Below, in pieces: positions 1-12,700 of a DNA stretch of 64,000 nt (the first letter of the stretch is position 1; each line of letters opens with the position of its first letter). The notes under the pieces were generated by a model, which was given only the letters and a program-made list of their open reading frames with translations, made no database searches and was not told where the DNA came from. The stretch covers positions 24,194,106-24,258,105 of the forward strand of contig CM068316.1 in assembly GCA_034766995.1 (NCBI GenBank). The letters run 5' to 3'. The position numbers were made by a program, and so were the translations under genes. The DNA comes from Acanthacorydalis orientalis (lineage: Eukaryota; Arthropoda; Insecta; Megaloptera; Corydalidae).

Positions 1-459
1 CTAGTCACCAGGTATATTTGACTATGACTGAATTTGTGACTTATGCCATTTTAAACTCAATACTGCTATCAAGCCATCTGAAAATTGGATAGATTCCAAA
101 ACTAATCGTAGTGAAATACGTCGTGACAATTACCCTTCATATATTATTTGCATGTAAAAATTTTAAATATTTTTTCGCACCCTTGACTAAAACTGAGCCG
201 AAATTTTACAAATAGGTTCAGAATATTTAGAACCGAAAATTCTACATAATGTGCGGTATAAGAATAACAACGAACGTTTAATTTCTACAAAAAAAATCAG
301 GTTAAATGATGCCAGTGTGCGCAGAAAAGCAAACAAAGTATCACTTCTGAGCAAACACAACAAGTTATGAGAGAATTTTATCAGATATATCCAAAAAAAG
401 TATTCATGTTTTAGACAAGATTATAAGTTTCATAATATATGTTACAATTAAATCATTAA

Positions 460-1500
460 AATATTTTCCGTCGCTTTCTATAGCCTTCTACCATCTCTCA
501 TATGTTTTGGATTATTTCGTGAAAAAAATTTCAGCTTGAAGGTAATGAAACTGTCGATCCGTTTTCGTATCTCAGTCACATCTCAAAAGTGATGTTCAGT
601 TAATAAGCTCTCCATCGACTACAATAAGTGATAATTCGGATACGCCAAGTCGGAATATGCTGCATGCGGAAGAACTTCTCAGCTTAAATTAAAGATAATT
701 TGCTATGTAGTAAGAACAACTTGCGGTCTAGCATTATAATGTAATAATACAAATGTTCAAATGATTCAATTGATGGCCATTGTGCTCTAGAGTAACCGTT
801 TCACCGGGTTGGTGGAACAGTAGTTGTTCTCGAATAGTTGAACTCTTAAAATAGCACATCCTTCACACACTACCAAAAGCGCAGAGATACCTCTTTGGTA
901 TTGATATTCGCTTTTGCCATGGATGTTGATGGTTAACCTAGGATCACTCATAAATATATGTGCGTTTAAGATATCGTACATAATTCATTTCGTTTTACCG
1001 ATAATAATTTTCTAAGAGAACATAAAAGATCATTTTTATGTTCTCTAATAAGAAACGAGTTACATGTGTTGAACTGAGAGACAATGCTATTTTCGGAGAA
1101 ATATAACGATTTCAACCTCCTGAATCTCATGAAATTTTCTCGATCAACAACCAGCTGTTCGATGAGTTCTTTTTACTTATACGACAGATTTTCGTACAAC
1201 AATGCATGCATATCATAGGCTTTTAATCTTCGCAATTTTCCAGAGTGTGGTCAGTCACTGATATCAAATCAATGGCTTAAAAAATTGTAATGAAATATGT
1301 ACAAGTATTGTGAGACAAAAAACTTTTACTAAGAACAGAGAAAATTTACTTGTATGCTTCCACAGCGTTTTCCCTTGTTGAAACTCATATCGAATGCAAT
1401 GTCGAATATACTTTTTGTTACTCAACGTGTTCGCTACTATTTTGCGGGGTTATGTTTATCATTTAATCATGACATATAACGCTTCACAGACTGCTTAAAA
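460..1500 (-). pseudogene. Decayed mariner-family transposase relic
   Basis: This is a remnant of a DDD transposase of the Tc1/mariner superfamily, which cuts and pastes its element at TA. Read on the minus strand, the part below about 800 carries a degraded proline-rich third catalytic region (VLPHAAYSDLAYPNYHLL, matching the usual HPPYSPDLAPSDYHLF). It is followed by a C-terminal stretch resembling the FxDVxxxRKxIDxF and WxK tail. Positions 787-981 give an open piece of 64 codons that aligns with the segment between the first and second catalytic aspartates. Stops and frameshifts interrupt every frame, and I could not find the terminal inverted repeats. The N-terminal part (1000-1500) is very weak. 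The family assignment is inferred from motif order, and the boundaries are approximate. Confidence 0.6.
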
Positions 1501-1781
1501 CGCAAAAAGTAAGGAATTTATTTGAATTTTTAATAATTTTACCAAACCATAGAAAAAAGATTGAAAAAACTTTGCACATAACTAATAATTAAAAAGGACA
1601 ATTCAATAACGGATATACATATATAACAAAAATAACACAAATACTTCATATAAGTTTTTGCCTTACAATAAGAAGAAAAATAAAATTAATATTTTAGAAT
1701 AAGCCATTTCTTAATATTTTTTACTAATAAAAAAATATAAATTTTAAGATAAATGTATTCCGATCTATAAATATTAAAAAA

Positions 1782-1843
1782 GTTTCTCTCTCTCTCTATC
1801 TATCTATCTATATATATATATATATATTCTCTCGCCCTCTCCA

Positions 1844-1911
<68 letters not shown>

Positions 1912-1912
1912 T
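1782..1912. repeat. Compound (TC)n/(TATC)n/(TA)n microsatellite
   Basis: Pyrimidine-rich TC and TATC runs alternate with TA runs. The structure is directly visible and has no coding content. Confidence 0.95.
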
Positions 1913-2111
1913 GTATACAAAATGTAAGATAAAGTTATAAGTGATTTATAAGCGATAAATGTATAGATAGCTCATAAGTGATTATGGTTAAATCATTAAA
2001 ATGAAACATATGTTTATCAAATTTCTTGTACATGTTATAATTACAATTTGTATTGTATAATATATGTATTGTTTATGTTTTTTATTTGACGTCTATTGAC
2101 AAATATAAGTT

Positions 2112-2138
2112 ATGAGTTCGTCGTCGTCATCTACAGAA
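2112..2138 (+). other. Possible tiny 5' exon: ATG, nine codons, consensus donor
   Basis: An ATG opens nine codons (M-S-S-S-S-S-S-T-E) that run directly into a consensus donor, GTAAGTAT, at 2139. An in-frame TAA stands just before the ATG. It could be a first coding exon of a gene on this strand. However, it ends in phase 0, whereas the channel exon at 41320 needs a phase-2 partner, and a Ser run is not a signal peptide. It is recorded only because the donor is strong. Chance is the more likely explanation. Confidence 0.1.
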
Positions 2139-2228
2139 GTAAGTATAACTTAAACCATTATAAAACAGGAAAAATGTTAACGTAATGTAGCTTATGATGT
2201 TTAAATTATTTCAGAATAACCTATATCT

Positions 2229-2648
2229 AGTGTAGGATTTAGACAGGGGCAACATAGGCCACTGACCAAGGCCGAAAATTTTGAGGGGCGTCAAATTTTG
2301 ATGGGTATAAAATTTTGAAAAACTGAAAATTTTATTTTCAATCTTAATTTTGATTTATAGGTAGCTCAAATATGAAATAAAAAAATAAATTTGAAAATTT
2401 TTGTAGTGCAAATTTTGTTTTAATAATGTGTGTAACGTAACTTCATAATTTGCATTTTTTAAATAAATTAAACGAATGGAAAATTTTACACATTTTTTAG
2501 TAATCATTAATTTTTTCTGTTGAAATGTTCTGAAAATTGCCAACAGACACGGATTTCTCTTAATTCATTTGGACGAAATTTGGGATGGGAAAGGGGCGGC
2601 ATTTGATTGATGGCCTAAACAAAGCACCTAATGTAAATCCGGCCCGGT
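2229..2648. mobile_element. Non-autonomous hAT-type element, 420 bp, with 8-bp target duplication
   Basis: The element is flanked by identical 8-base copies of CTATATCT at 2221-2228 and 2649-2656, the duplication length typical of hAT insertions. The ends are imperfect inverted repeats sharing GGATTTA followed by a G-rich block. The left end reads GTGTAGGATTTAGACAGGGG, and the right end, reverse-complemented, reads GGGCCGGATTTACATTAGG. Their relative GC-richness stands out from the surrounding DNA. The interior is AT-rich and has no transposase. End sequences of this kind (GGCCGGATTTA) are common on hAT MITEs of animals. Confidence is high for a transposon and slightly lower for the family. 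Confidence 0.82.
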
Positions 2649-2656
2649 CTATATCT

Positions 2657-3403
2657 GATCATTTTAGTAAATTAATATGGATTAGAAAAAAAATCATTTC
2701 AAAAATTTCAAACATTTTTAAATATAAAACGTGTAGCTTTCAAAACACATAATTGAAAAATAAAAATATTTTACGTTATTTGTACATCTATAAAAAAAAA
2801 AAGTTTATTTGGTTTGTACCATTGTGCTATTGTACTATAATTAATATATCTTTTTTGTCAATCGTAACCGTTCTTTGTTCTTACATTGTACCGTTTACTA
2901 GTAGTATTGTATTCAAATAGTTAAATGTAGATATATACATCAACTCTTATATAACGTAAATCATCTTTATGTCCTTTATCGATTTTCCATGTGATTCCTA
3001 CGGTATATTCTCTCCTGTGGATACCTCTCTAAGAATCCATCTTATGTGTGTGAAAGCGACTTTAAAAAAGGTATATTTATTTGACAGTCGAGGTACACAT
3101 ATCGCAACAAAACGAATACGAAATATTTTCACCCCTTTAAAGAACCTCATCCTAAAATATCATCATATTTATTCAACTTGATAAAAATATATACTTTCTA
3201 TTTTAGGAATGATACGTCTCAGAGTGTTCCCTGCACTAGAATGTAAGAAATCGAATTTGTTTTCGTTTATTGATGTGGTTACTAATAACTGTGCTGTTTT
3301 TATGTTTTAATTATTTGTTCCACGAATTTTTACTTTTTAACACACTAGCTGTTTTTTTTGTGTAAATAACACTTAGATAAGTTTAATATTTTGAAATACG
3401 TGC

Positions 3404-3410
<7 letters not shown>
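2657..3410. other. AT-rich non-coding DNA
   Basis: No supported gene. A 70-codon frame at 2969-3181 has no recognisable motif and is treated as chance. Confidence 0.6.

Positions 3411-3480
<70 letters not shown>
3411..3480. repeat. (TA)n microsatellite
   Basis: About 35 uninterrupted TA units, flanked on the left by GTGTGCA. Confidence 0.98.
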
Positions 3481-3484
<4 letters not shown>

Positions 3485-3693
3485 TGTATATATGGATGTA
3501 TATGTGATCCTGTTAATGTAAGACTTAAGAGAACTAAATTAATAAATGTATTCAATTGCTTAATAATATCGTTGTTATCTTAGAAACAAAAAATATTTTA
3601 TATATTCTAAAAAAATCTCTTCATATGTGTATATTTAAAAAATAAGTCTCAAAATAGAAGTTAAATATGGATATATTATATTATTGTTTCATT

Positions 3694-3696
<3 letters not shown>

Positions 3697-3752
<56 letters not shown>
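3697..3752. repeat. (TA)n microsatellite with GT tail
   Basis: A TA run followed by ACATATATGTTTGTGTGTGTG, a common boundary form in this window. Confidence 0.97.
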
Positions 3753-3757
<5 letters not shown>

Positions 3758-3901
3758 TGTTTGTGTGTGTGTAAGTTTTTTTATATATTTGTTACAAAAG
3801 ACGAAAGTTATTTATTAAAAAAAAAATAATAATAAAAGCGTTTTCTGCGAAAAATAATCACCTGAGTTTCAATTTCAAATCATATACGAACTGTAACACT
3901 G

Positions 3902-3905
<4 letters not shown>

Positions 3906-3950
<45 letters not shown>

Positions 3951-3960
3951 AAGTAATAGT

Positions 3961-4007
<47 letters not shown>

Positions 4008-4030
4008 GTATGTATATGTATACATATGTA
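3906..4030. repeat. Two adjacent (TA)n arrays
   Basis: Arrays at 3907-3948 and 3964-4001 are separated by 15 bases. The first is bounded by CCAATATA and TATATTGG, so it is a perfect palindrome including its flanks. The second degrades into TATG variants. Confidence 0.96.
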
Positions 4031-4258
4031 TCAAAATTAGAATGTCTAGAATTTTATTCAATATCATAATCCTTTTTTTCAACTTTTTTTTAAATTTACA
4101 TACAATTTAGTCACATTTAACACTCCCTTCTAACATTATGTGGTCAATTGTAATTATATGTATTATATAAAAAAAATCCTGCAATTTTTATAAATAAAAA
4201 ACATTGATTTTCATAAATACGATTTGATTACGCGAATATTGAAAACAACGCACAATAT

Positions 4259-4317
<59 letters not shown>

Positions 4318-4325
4318 TTATATAT
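4259..4325. repeat. (TC)n-(TA)n microsatellite
   Basis: A TC run passes directly into a TA run. Confidence 0.97.
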
Positions 4326-4577
4326 AAACAGTGGCGCCCTCAGGTTGCGGGATAAAAGGTCTAGCACTTCCCTTTCAAAACTCTTATATACACAGAGAGA
4401 TTAATGTAACCATCACTGAAGTAATTCAAGAGTTTTGTAAAAAGAAAAGAATACTGGATTTTATTCTTTAAATAAATTTTTATAATCACCAAATGAATTT
4501 TATAGAATTCGCATAAAAAAAACTTTTATCAGTTCAATTCTCCCCCCCTTCCGACGATTAAATCCTGAGTGCTCACT

Positions 4578-4584
<7 letters not shown>

Positions 4585-4652
<68 letters not shown>

Positions 4653-4655
4653 CAT
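4585..4655. repeat. (TA)n microsatellite
   Basis: A long TA run flanked by CATACA on one side and ACATACAT on the other. The 60-82-codon frames across it are only Tyr-Ile translations. Confidence 0.98.
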
Positions 4656-7064
4656 TTATATGTATGGATCCTTTTTTTTGTTTTGTCTATTAAATGTATT
4701 GTTATACAAGGAAGAGCTGAAAAAATCTGTACAGAAGCTCGTATTTTTTGAGTGATTTGAAATATTAAAAGAACCAAAAGAGATATAAAGCTTAGTATAT
4801 AACCATTCCGACTGTATATTTATTTTTAAACATAACCACCATCATTGTAAATGCATTTATAAAACATTATAAAAAATGTTTTCAATGTAAAAATTTCCTT
4901 CTTTCCTTCATGAAGAAAGCTAATATTTTCTTTTAAAATGAATTACTTAACTTTTATCCTTTATGACAATATAAAGTAGCAAATCAACACTTTCAGTATG
5001 GTACTACTACAAATTTTCACAACTTTCAAACCATTTGATTTTCATTTTTTAGTTCAACATTTTTGACAACCAACGAATATGCTTTTTGGTAACCTAAAAT
5101 GTGCATATGGCCTACTCTCTCTATAGAAATTTTGAATTTTTGCAACACTAGGACTCTGATTTCTCTGACGGTTTTCTTTTATTTAATAATCAAAACGTTG
5201 TTAATGATTTTGATGTCTAGTCATGACAGTTCTTAAATTAAATTTATCCTTCAACAACTAACCAAAATATTTTACTGTTATTTTTAATATCTTAAAATAT
5301 AATCAGTCACTTATAACTGCAGTAGTGTCTTCTAAAATATATTCATTACGCTTTAGCATTACTCTTGAAAATTGGATCAGTAATGTATAGACATTCTTTT
5401 TCAGACTACTAGGTGATCTCTTTCAATCTTATTTCCAAAACCGAACATTCCAACTAAATTATACTACTCTTATACTTATTTCATTTCAATCTCGGCATTA
5501 GTCATCCATAATCTCTTTTAAATGGCAGTTCGAGTATCACGGTAAAAACCTTTCCTTTTTCACTCCAATAAGCTTTTGTATATTTAGACTGCAAAACATT
5601 GAAATGTTTATACTTTGGTTATTATAAAAACAATTATTTATAATAGCTCGGATTTAAGATCTGTTTCTATTATATTAATTTATGTCTATTTTTTATATAT
5701 TTCATTTTGATATACAATGGTATTAATAGATTTTTTAATATTTTCTTCTTATTTTATGAAATTACATTATACTCTAGTTTCCGTTATCTTCCGTTTGAGT
5801 TCATCTTATTTATTCCTTTTACAAATTGATCTAATATTGTTTCCTTTTATAGAGATAATGTTCTAGTTGCATAATTTTGAAGAACTTCTACAGGAAATGA
5901 CATATAGGTTTTCAAACTTCGAAAACTGAATTTTTTAACTTCCTGCGTTGATTCCATTCGTCATCAAAGACTAGGTCAATCAAATATCCCAATTATGAAG
6001 TCCATGAAACATTTAATTTGCCAGTTTAAAACGTTTTTTAGCTGTCGAAGTGTCCTAAGACGCTAATAACTAACTAACTATCGAAAGTTTATCAAACATA
6101 ATCAATGTGACTAATCCTTTAACGCATTATTCAATAGATATAATTTAGCCCTGAAATATCTCAACGTTTTCTATGCATGCAAACGATACAGGTGTGTGTG
6201 TATATATAAATGCATGATAACAATTAAAACTTATACACAAATAACTACTTAAATAAGACAAGTATTTTGAACAATTTATAAATAAATATGCCCTAATCGC
6301 ATATCATTTCATGCTCACTTTTTATCTTTTTGTGATTATTTTAATTTGTTTATTTATTCATATATTTTTATATATGTATATTTTTTATATTAAAAAGGAA
6401 AATGTTATAACCAATGTCTTCACTGCTCATGGACGTTAATAATATAGAAATATTGATATTTACCTACATAAAATATTATTATCTTTGTTACACACCAATT
6501 GAAAACATCAATTTTTAACTAGATTATAATTTTCAGTTATTTTTATAATATAAATTATTTATATTCTCATAAAGACTTTTAAATATATAAAATGTCATTA
6601 TCTGGCCAATTTTTTATCTTTTGAATTGAAATAAAATACAATTGTTTTTAATTTTTTTAGATAAATAATATCCAAAATAATATTAAAAAAATAATATTAT
6701 TATTATCTCGCAAGTGTTCAAAATATTACTATAATTTCAAAATATATTTAAACATTAGTAAAACTGAAAAATTATGGATATTTTTAAATATATTAATCTT
6801 TAAATATTATGAGATCTTCTCACAGTAAGTATATATCCTGGGAGTCCTCTCTTTATAGGATCAACTGAATGTGTATTTTCTGGAACCGGTTTCAAGACGA
6901 GATCCATCTTGAGGTGGGTTTTGATGACTAGTTAAATCCCCTTATGATTTATTTATTTGTATACATATTACAAAGTGTGATTTAGGTATAAAATTAATAA
7001 TTTTTAGGTATAAAATAATACGTAATAAAATATTTTTCTTATTTTTTAAACAGTTTTATTACTT

Positions 7065-7066
<2 letters not shown>
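4656..7066. other. AT-rich non-coding DNA, no gene seen
   Basis: No reading frame, inverted-repeat pair or RNA gene could be supported here. The segment near 6830-6910 is less AT-rich and may be a transposon scrap, but nothing identifies it. Confidence 0.6.
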
Positions 7067-7134
<68 letters not shown>

Positions 7135-7146
7135 TATGTATATGTA
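7067..7146. repeat. (TA)n microsatellite abutting a mariner end
   Basis: The TA run ends a few bases before the left end of the mariner copy at 7147. Confidence 0.97.
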
Positions 7147-8260
7147 TTAAGTTGATGTAAAAATAATTACAGTATTTATCATTTTAAGTTTAGCGCCGAT
7201 TTTTCTAGTACCGTTATTTTTTGTTATAGTCATGTGATACATCATTGTAAAAAATGAAATCAGCTCTACTGATTTCAGATTATGTCTATTGTTTTCATTC
7301 TATAGTATTGTTGGATATAACCATTAAAATTAGTCATGGAAAAAGTATATTCGCGCGATTTTTTTTGTATAAGGTTACATTGGGACGGAGAGCAAAAGAA
7401 ACTGCTCTAATATCAAATTTGTTTTTGGTCAAGAGTCAATTAATGAACGAACAGCTCAACACTGATTCCAAAAATTTTGTAAGGAAAACGAAAGCCTTAA
7501 TAATGAGGAGGGTTGTGGACATCCTTTAGATATAGACAATAATGTTTTAAGAACTATTGTTGAGGCGGACCCATGTACAACAATTCGAAAGTTAGCAAAA
7601 GAACTCAGTGTCGAACATTCAACCAGTTGTTCAACATTTGAGCCTTATCGGAAAAACAAAATAGCTAGATAAATGGGTGCCATATGTACTAAACGAACAT
7701 CAAGAAATTCGGTGATATGAAGTCTGCTTTACGCTTCTTTTGCGTTACAAAAATAATCCCTTTCTTGATCGCATTGTCACATGTGATGCAAAATAGATTA
7801 ACTACAACAATCGTAAGCGTTCATGACAGTGGCTAGACCAAATAGAAGTACCAAAATAATTTCCTAAACCAAAGCTTCATGAAAAAAAAGATTATAGTCA
7901 CTGTTTGTCGGAAAGTGTCATCAATTACTACAACTTCTTAAATCCTGGTGAAACAATAACAGTAGAAAAATAATGTCAGGAAATTGAAAAGATGCATGAG
8001 AATTTGAGAAGTTACATCGTTTACGGCCAGTATTAGTCAATCAAAGAGGACCAATTCTTCTTCATAACAACGGCCATCCATTAATCTCACAAATGACTTT
8101 AAAAAAATGAAATGAACTGGGTTATGAAACCTTACCTCAGTCACCTTATTCCCCCGATCTATCTCCAACAGATTATCGTTTATATATTTGAGTAATTTTT
8201 TACGAGAGAAGGTTTTCAAAGATCAAACATCAGCTCAAAGCTGACTGCTCAATGTTAACT
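7147..8260 (+). pseudogene. Decayed mariner element with left terminal repeat (plus strand)
   Basis: The left end begins after a TA with TTAAGTTGATGTAAAAATAA, a variant of the TTAGGTTGGTGCAAAAATAA terminal repeat found on several elements in this window. The plus strand then encodes broken transposase pieces. Around 7530-7620 is an N-terminal helix region (IVEADPCTTIRKLAKELSVE). Around 8040-8080 is the second catalytic region (VNQRGPILLHNNG, in which the usual HDN aspartate is Asn). Near 8140-8190 is the third region (PQSPYSPDLSPTDYRL). Many stops and frameshifts are present, and the right end is missing. The copy at 28397-29629 is a relative in opposite orientation. The element is non-functional. 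Confidence 0.8.
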
Positions 8261-8644
8261 AATATAATTTTTTTGATAATTTTCGTTAATTCGTAACTAT
8301 TTCTAGTTAATTTTATTTTCATATTTAAACTTATTCTCATAATTTTGTCAGGAATTTTCAAACAAATACAATTTTTCAATGTTTATTTGATTAGGGTTCT
8401 TATAGGAATATTATCTATGTGTATTTTAGGTATTCCCGTAAATACATATATAATGAAGTCTCTTTTTATACGGTAGATACGTTCCACATAAAACAGCTTA
8501 TAAAAAATTGCATAAAAAAATGTATAACTTAAGTTGAAAAATTAGGGATGCGTTCCATAATTTTCTAAAAACGCATGATTGCCTTAAAATTTCTTCAAAA
8601 ATCTAAAAGAAATTGATATAAAACTTAAAATAAGTTTGTTGTGA

Positions 8645-8708
8645 AATTTTATTCATTCAATTTTATTGAAAAGTTGTTACTTTTCAGTAAAATTGAATGA
8701 ATAAAATT
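8645..8708. repeat. Near-perfect inverted repeat, 29-bp arms, 6-base loop
   Basis: Arms at 8645-8673 and 8680-8708 differ at one position (T versus C) around the loop TTGTTA. The arm core is TTTTATTCATTCAATTTTA. It sits at the edge of the Tigger relic that follows and may be a very small fold-back element or a snap-back repair product. Confidence 0.93.
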
Positions 8709-9375
8709 CATTTACATTTTTTCATCTGAATTATCGTCGCCATCTATATTCAGCACCATTTGCGAACTGGTGCGAAATCACTTTCATTACTAGAAGAGAT
8801 AATCAGTGTTTCATATCTGCATGGTAAAGGTAGTGGTTCTTCACAAACATTAGTGTCAATTTCACCCTCGTTCTGTGTTGATTTTTTTCTCTGACAATAT
8901 AATCAGGGATGAAAGTTTTCAATAATGATTTTACTAATTTTTTATGCAGTTCGCGTTTTCTAGACATACAATTCTTCAGCTCACGTTGGAATTTGAAGGC
9001 TCGTTAAGAATTTGTATCATTAACAAGAGTGTGATTTTCAAATTTATTTCAAAGTTCAAGACCTTTTCGAATTATATTTTTAGTGAATGGGAGAGGTTTT
9101 TCTTCCGCTTCACTATCGTATTCTGGATCTTCGATGATATCTATGGTTATACTAATAATTTCATCATCACTTAATGCATAATCCACAAGCAATTCGTCGA
9201 CATTATTCTGGCTAAAATTATCAAAACCTTTTCCATTAATTTTATGGGCAACAGTAATGATTTCGGCTTATAATGTCGATGTTTGAACAGTTATACTGTT
9301 TGTAACACATCCAGATCAAGCTGCTTTCCAGCAGGCATTTAAGTAAAGTGTGTGGTCTTATTTCAACGATAGCGA
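8709..9375 (-). pseudogene. Decayed pogo/Tigger transposase C-terminal region
   Basis: On the minus strand this resembles the C-terminal tail of Tigger-type (DDE_1) transposases. From about 9350 downward it reads LNACWKAA, the same motif as LNACWKNIW in the larger Tigger element at 59.7 kb. An acidic segment follows (VDYALSDDEIISITID, then IIEDPEYDSEAEEKPLP), and then a basic tail. The frame carries a few stops. Neither the catalytic core nor the N-terminal DNA-binding domain is present, and no terminal repeats were found. The assignment rests on the NACWK motif and the acidic tail. Confidence 0.6.
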
Positions 9376-9579
9376 ATACAACATGGTATAGAGTCCAAAA
9401 TAAACAATTTTAAATTAAAAAATATAAATTTAAAAAATACAATAATTTGAATTTAAAATTTCTTAAACAACGTGCAGCTTATATATGTATATACAACGGG
9501 GAAATCCCGAATTTGCATGAAATATGCATCGCAAAATTTCAAAAACGCATTAAAAAGATATGCATAAAAACAGACTGGA

Positions 9580-9582
<3 letters not shown>

Positions 9583-9616
<34 letters not shown>

Positions 9617-9649
9617 CATATACGTATATATACATATATACGTATATAG

Positions 9650-9698
<49 letters not shown>
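9583..9698. repeat. (TA)n microsatellite with CG/GTA interruptions
   Basis: Two TA runs are joined by TACGTATATA-type variants. Confidence 0.97.
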
Positions 9699-9702
<4 letters not shown>

Positions 9703-9719
9703 TTTATATCAGGTAATTA

Positions 9720-12700
9720 GGTATTATGTTTTACCTACAAATGTACATTTCTAAATTATATACTCTTGAAAAATGTTCACATAATAAAAATTTTTGTAAC
9801 ACCACTCCTTAAAACTTTCTATATACATTATTTAACACTCTTCTCTGTTTTGAATTGAACAATTTTTCGTTTAAGCAAAGGTTTTCACCTATAGAATTCT
9901 ATTTGAAATTTTCGACTAATTTGTACATAAAAACGTTACCTTTTGTATTTTATTTATTTTCTTTAAATTATTTTTTTAATCGATATCTAAACTATTCTTG
10001 AAATGTATTTTAAAATGGATATATTTTGTCATAGTTATCAATTAGTTCTATCAATACAAGCGAATATTTTTGTTTACAATTTGCAGTAGATGATAGATAT
10101 TGATAAACTGTAAATTAACATGAAAAATAAAAGGCAAAATATTGTTGTATTTCATTCACTATGGCACTTATTTACTTTCTAGGGTCATATTTCATATCAT
10201 AAATACCATTTCATATGTCGATTGAAGAATAATTTTACAGTTTTCTTGAAAATTATTTTGTTTAATGTAGTATTTTCTTTCATTGACAAAAATTGGTATA
10301 CTCTCAGTATTATTATCACTTTTAATAATAATATATATATATATATATACAAATTTAAGCAAATAATATTGATTGCTCTTCTTCAGAAGCTGAATTTATC
10401 AATAAACTACCTGTTCATAAATAATATTTTTTTTTATTCTAGTAACTACTTTTCCTGTAAAATAACACTAATCCACATTTCAGATCTAAAATGTTATAAA
10501 ACAAATAAGGGATAGAGACACAATTTCTTCATTAAAAATACTCTATATTTTATCATGGTAACGCAATATGTCATGAAAATCTTATTTATTTTTGCTTCCC
10601 ACAAATCATAAATTTTTTCTCATTAAAAATAGTCTAAATTATTATTGATTGTTGCTTATGCGCATCTAAAAGGCAACGCCGTCATTTTCAGAACACTGAA
10701 GTATAAAAAAATCTTTAGATTTTTCTGTACCTTAGCTTTTCTAGAATGCTTGAGTTGCCATCTAAATGCATATAAAACAATCAAAAATAATCAACAATAA
10801 TTTATTGAATATTTTTAATTTGAAAAATGGATGTGATTTGTGGGGCAAAAAAAATTGTGAAAGTGAGTTTAGCCTGAGCCTAACAATTTTTCAATAAAGG
10901 TATTACTAATATGTAGTAATATAAATAAAAATTAATATACTTATATTTATATAATTATTATATACTTTTTTTGTGTCAAACATAGAAGAAAAATCGATTC
11001 TATTTTAATACAAAGTAAGTGTAGTCAACAATTTTCGATAATATTTAAAGAACACCCCCTTTGGTATGAAAAACATAAATTAATCACTGTTATATAAAAA
11101 CAATATTATTGCCGTATAGATAATTATATACAGCAGTAAATAAACGAAGTCATACTTTTATAAATAATTGGATTTATAACTTATTATCGGTTATTTATTA
11201 ACTAAAAAATAAGTCTTATAACTAACAAAAAAAAAACATTTCATATATTGAGACAATCCAACTAGATTAACTTGTTTAACTATCAGCTTAACTTCTAACT
11301 TAATTACAATATGGCTCAAAAAAGATGCTTAATAAATTTACCAGTTGATAAATGATCTAATATATATTGAAAAATGTTTACTTTTATTAAAATATGTTTG
11401 TTATAGATTTAAACAATGAAAGTAATATGATTATTAGAATGTTTTTTGATGAGTTTCATTTGATATGTTGTTAGAATTGTATATAATATTGTCCATTTCA
11501 TGCCATTCTTTAAACAAATACGTAGCTTTTTAATAAAATTGTGAAGTCCGCTCTTAATTAATAACACTACAATGTATAAGGTTAATAATACATATTAAAA
11601 ACATTACTTTTTTACGATTTACTACAGCTTTTGCAAATCTGACACGAAACCTTTTTATTCGCCGTTGCCTCTCTAATTACTCATTTTATTTTAATTTTAG
11701 TACTATACATTACAAAAACAATTATTTACTGAATCTCAGCTTCTTTTCTTTATTAATTTGAGTCGAAAATAAAAGTAGTCTTGACTTAAAGAAAACATGT
11801 AATGTGTAATTTTAATTTATTTATTTTGCTTGTACGTAATGTAATAAATATATTTAAAAGCGTTTATCGTCCCTTTAATACGCAATTTACTAAAAACATA
11901 ATATAGCTTTTAAAAAAACTCATTAAGAAAGTAATAAACTTAAAATATAAATTTGTATATATTTATTCATCTATGATATCATTCTTTGTTTCATAGCACT
12001 TCCATTTCGCTTGACTTTTTATCCTTAAAATCATACCACACTCATCTTTTTCTCTTCAAGTATCTTCTCATCTTGTAATCTACTTCAAAAGCACTCTTTT
12101 ACAGCATTTTAAAGTAATTTTATACAATTATATCATCCCATAAACGATGTTAACGACATTATTATTTTTTGTTTTCATTAAAGATAATTTATATTATAAA
12201 TGTTTTTTAAGTAATTAACATTGATATGCATATTATTCCCGACGAAGCCAACGCCTAAGTTAACAAATGAAGTAAATATTTTTTTTATAATGACGTGTTT
12301 ACTAACATTAAAAGAGATGTAAATTAATTCAATTATTTGTTGCTAGCAAATTTATGTCAAGCAATTAATATTATTATTTAAATTTCTCTTGATCTATTAT
12401 ATGATATTGTATAATTATTTTATAACTTTAAATTATTTTAAAATAACAAATATATTTCCTTTGGGTTCATGAAATTTTCTTCATTATATTATTAATTTGC
12501 ATAAAATAATTATATATGTCTATATAAAAATTGCAAAATGTGTTATATATTTTCGTTAACTACTAATAATTCAAATTAAATGTAAATTTGTATTTAATTA
12601 ATATCTTGTATTTTCAAAAATGTTTGGTTATATTTTAAGATAACTAAACTAAATATAATAAACTAATTACAAAACATTACGACTAAAAGATGACACAGCA

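Noticed and set aside
3373..4777. Several 60-82-codon Ile-Tyr frames around (TA)n arrays
   Set aside because: TATATA translates as Tyr-Ile on both strands; these frames only reflect the microsatellites, here and at 9.5, 15.5, 23.4, 26.2, 28.0, 34.7, 40.0, 42.2, 42.8, 48.8, 50.7, 61.2 and 62.3 kb.
12240..12260. Short GC-rich island as a possible exon
   Set aside because: Too short, with no acceptor/donor pair and no codon pattern.
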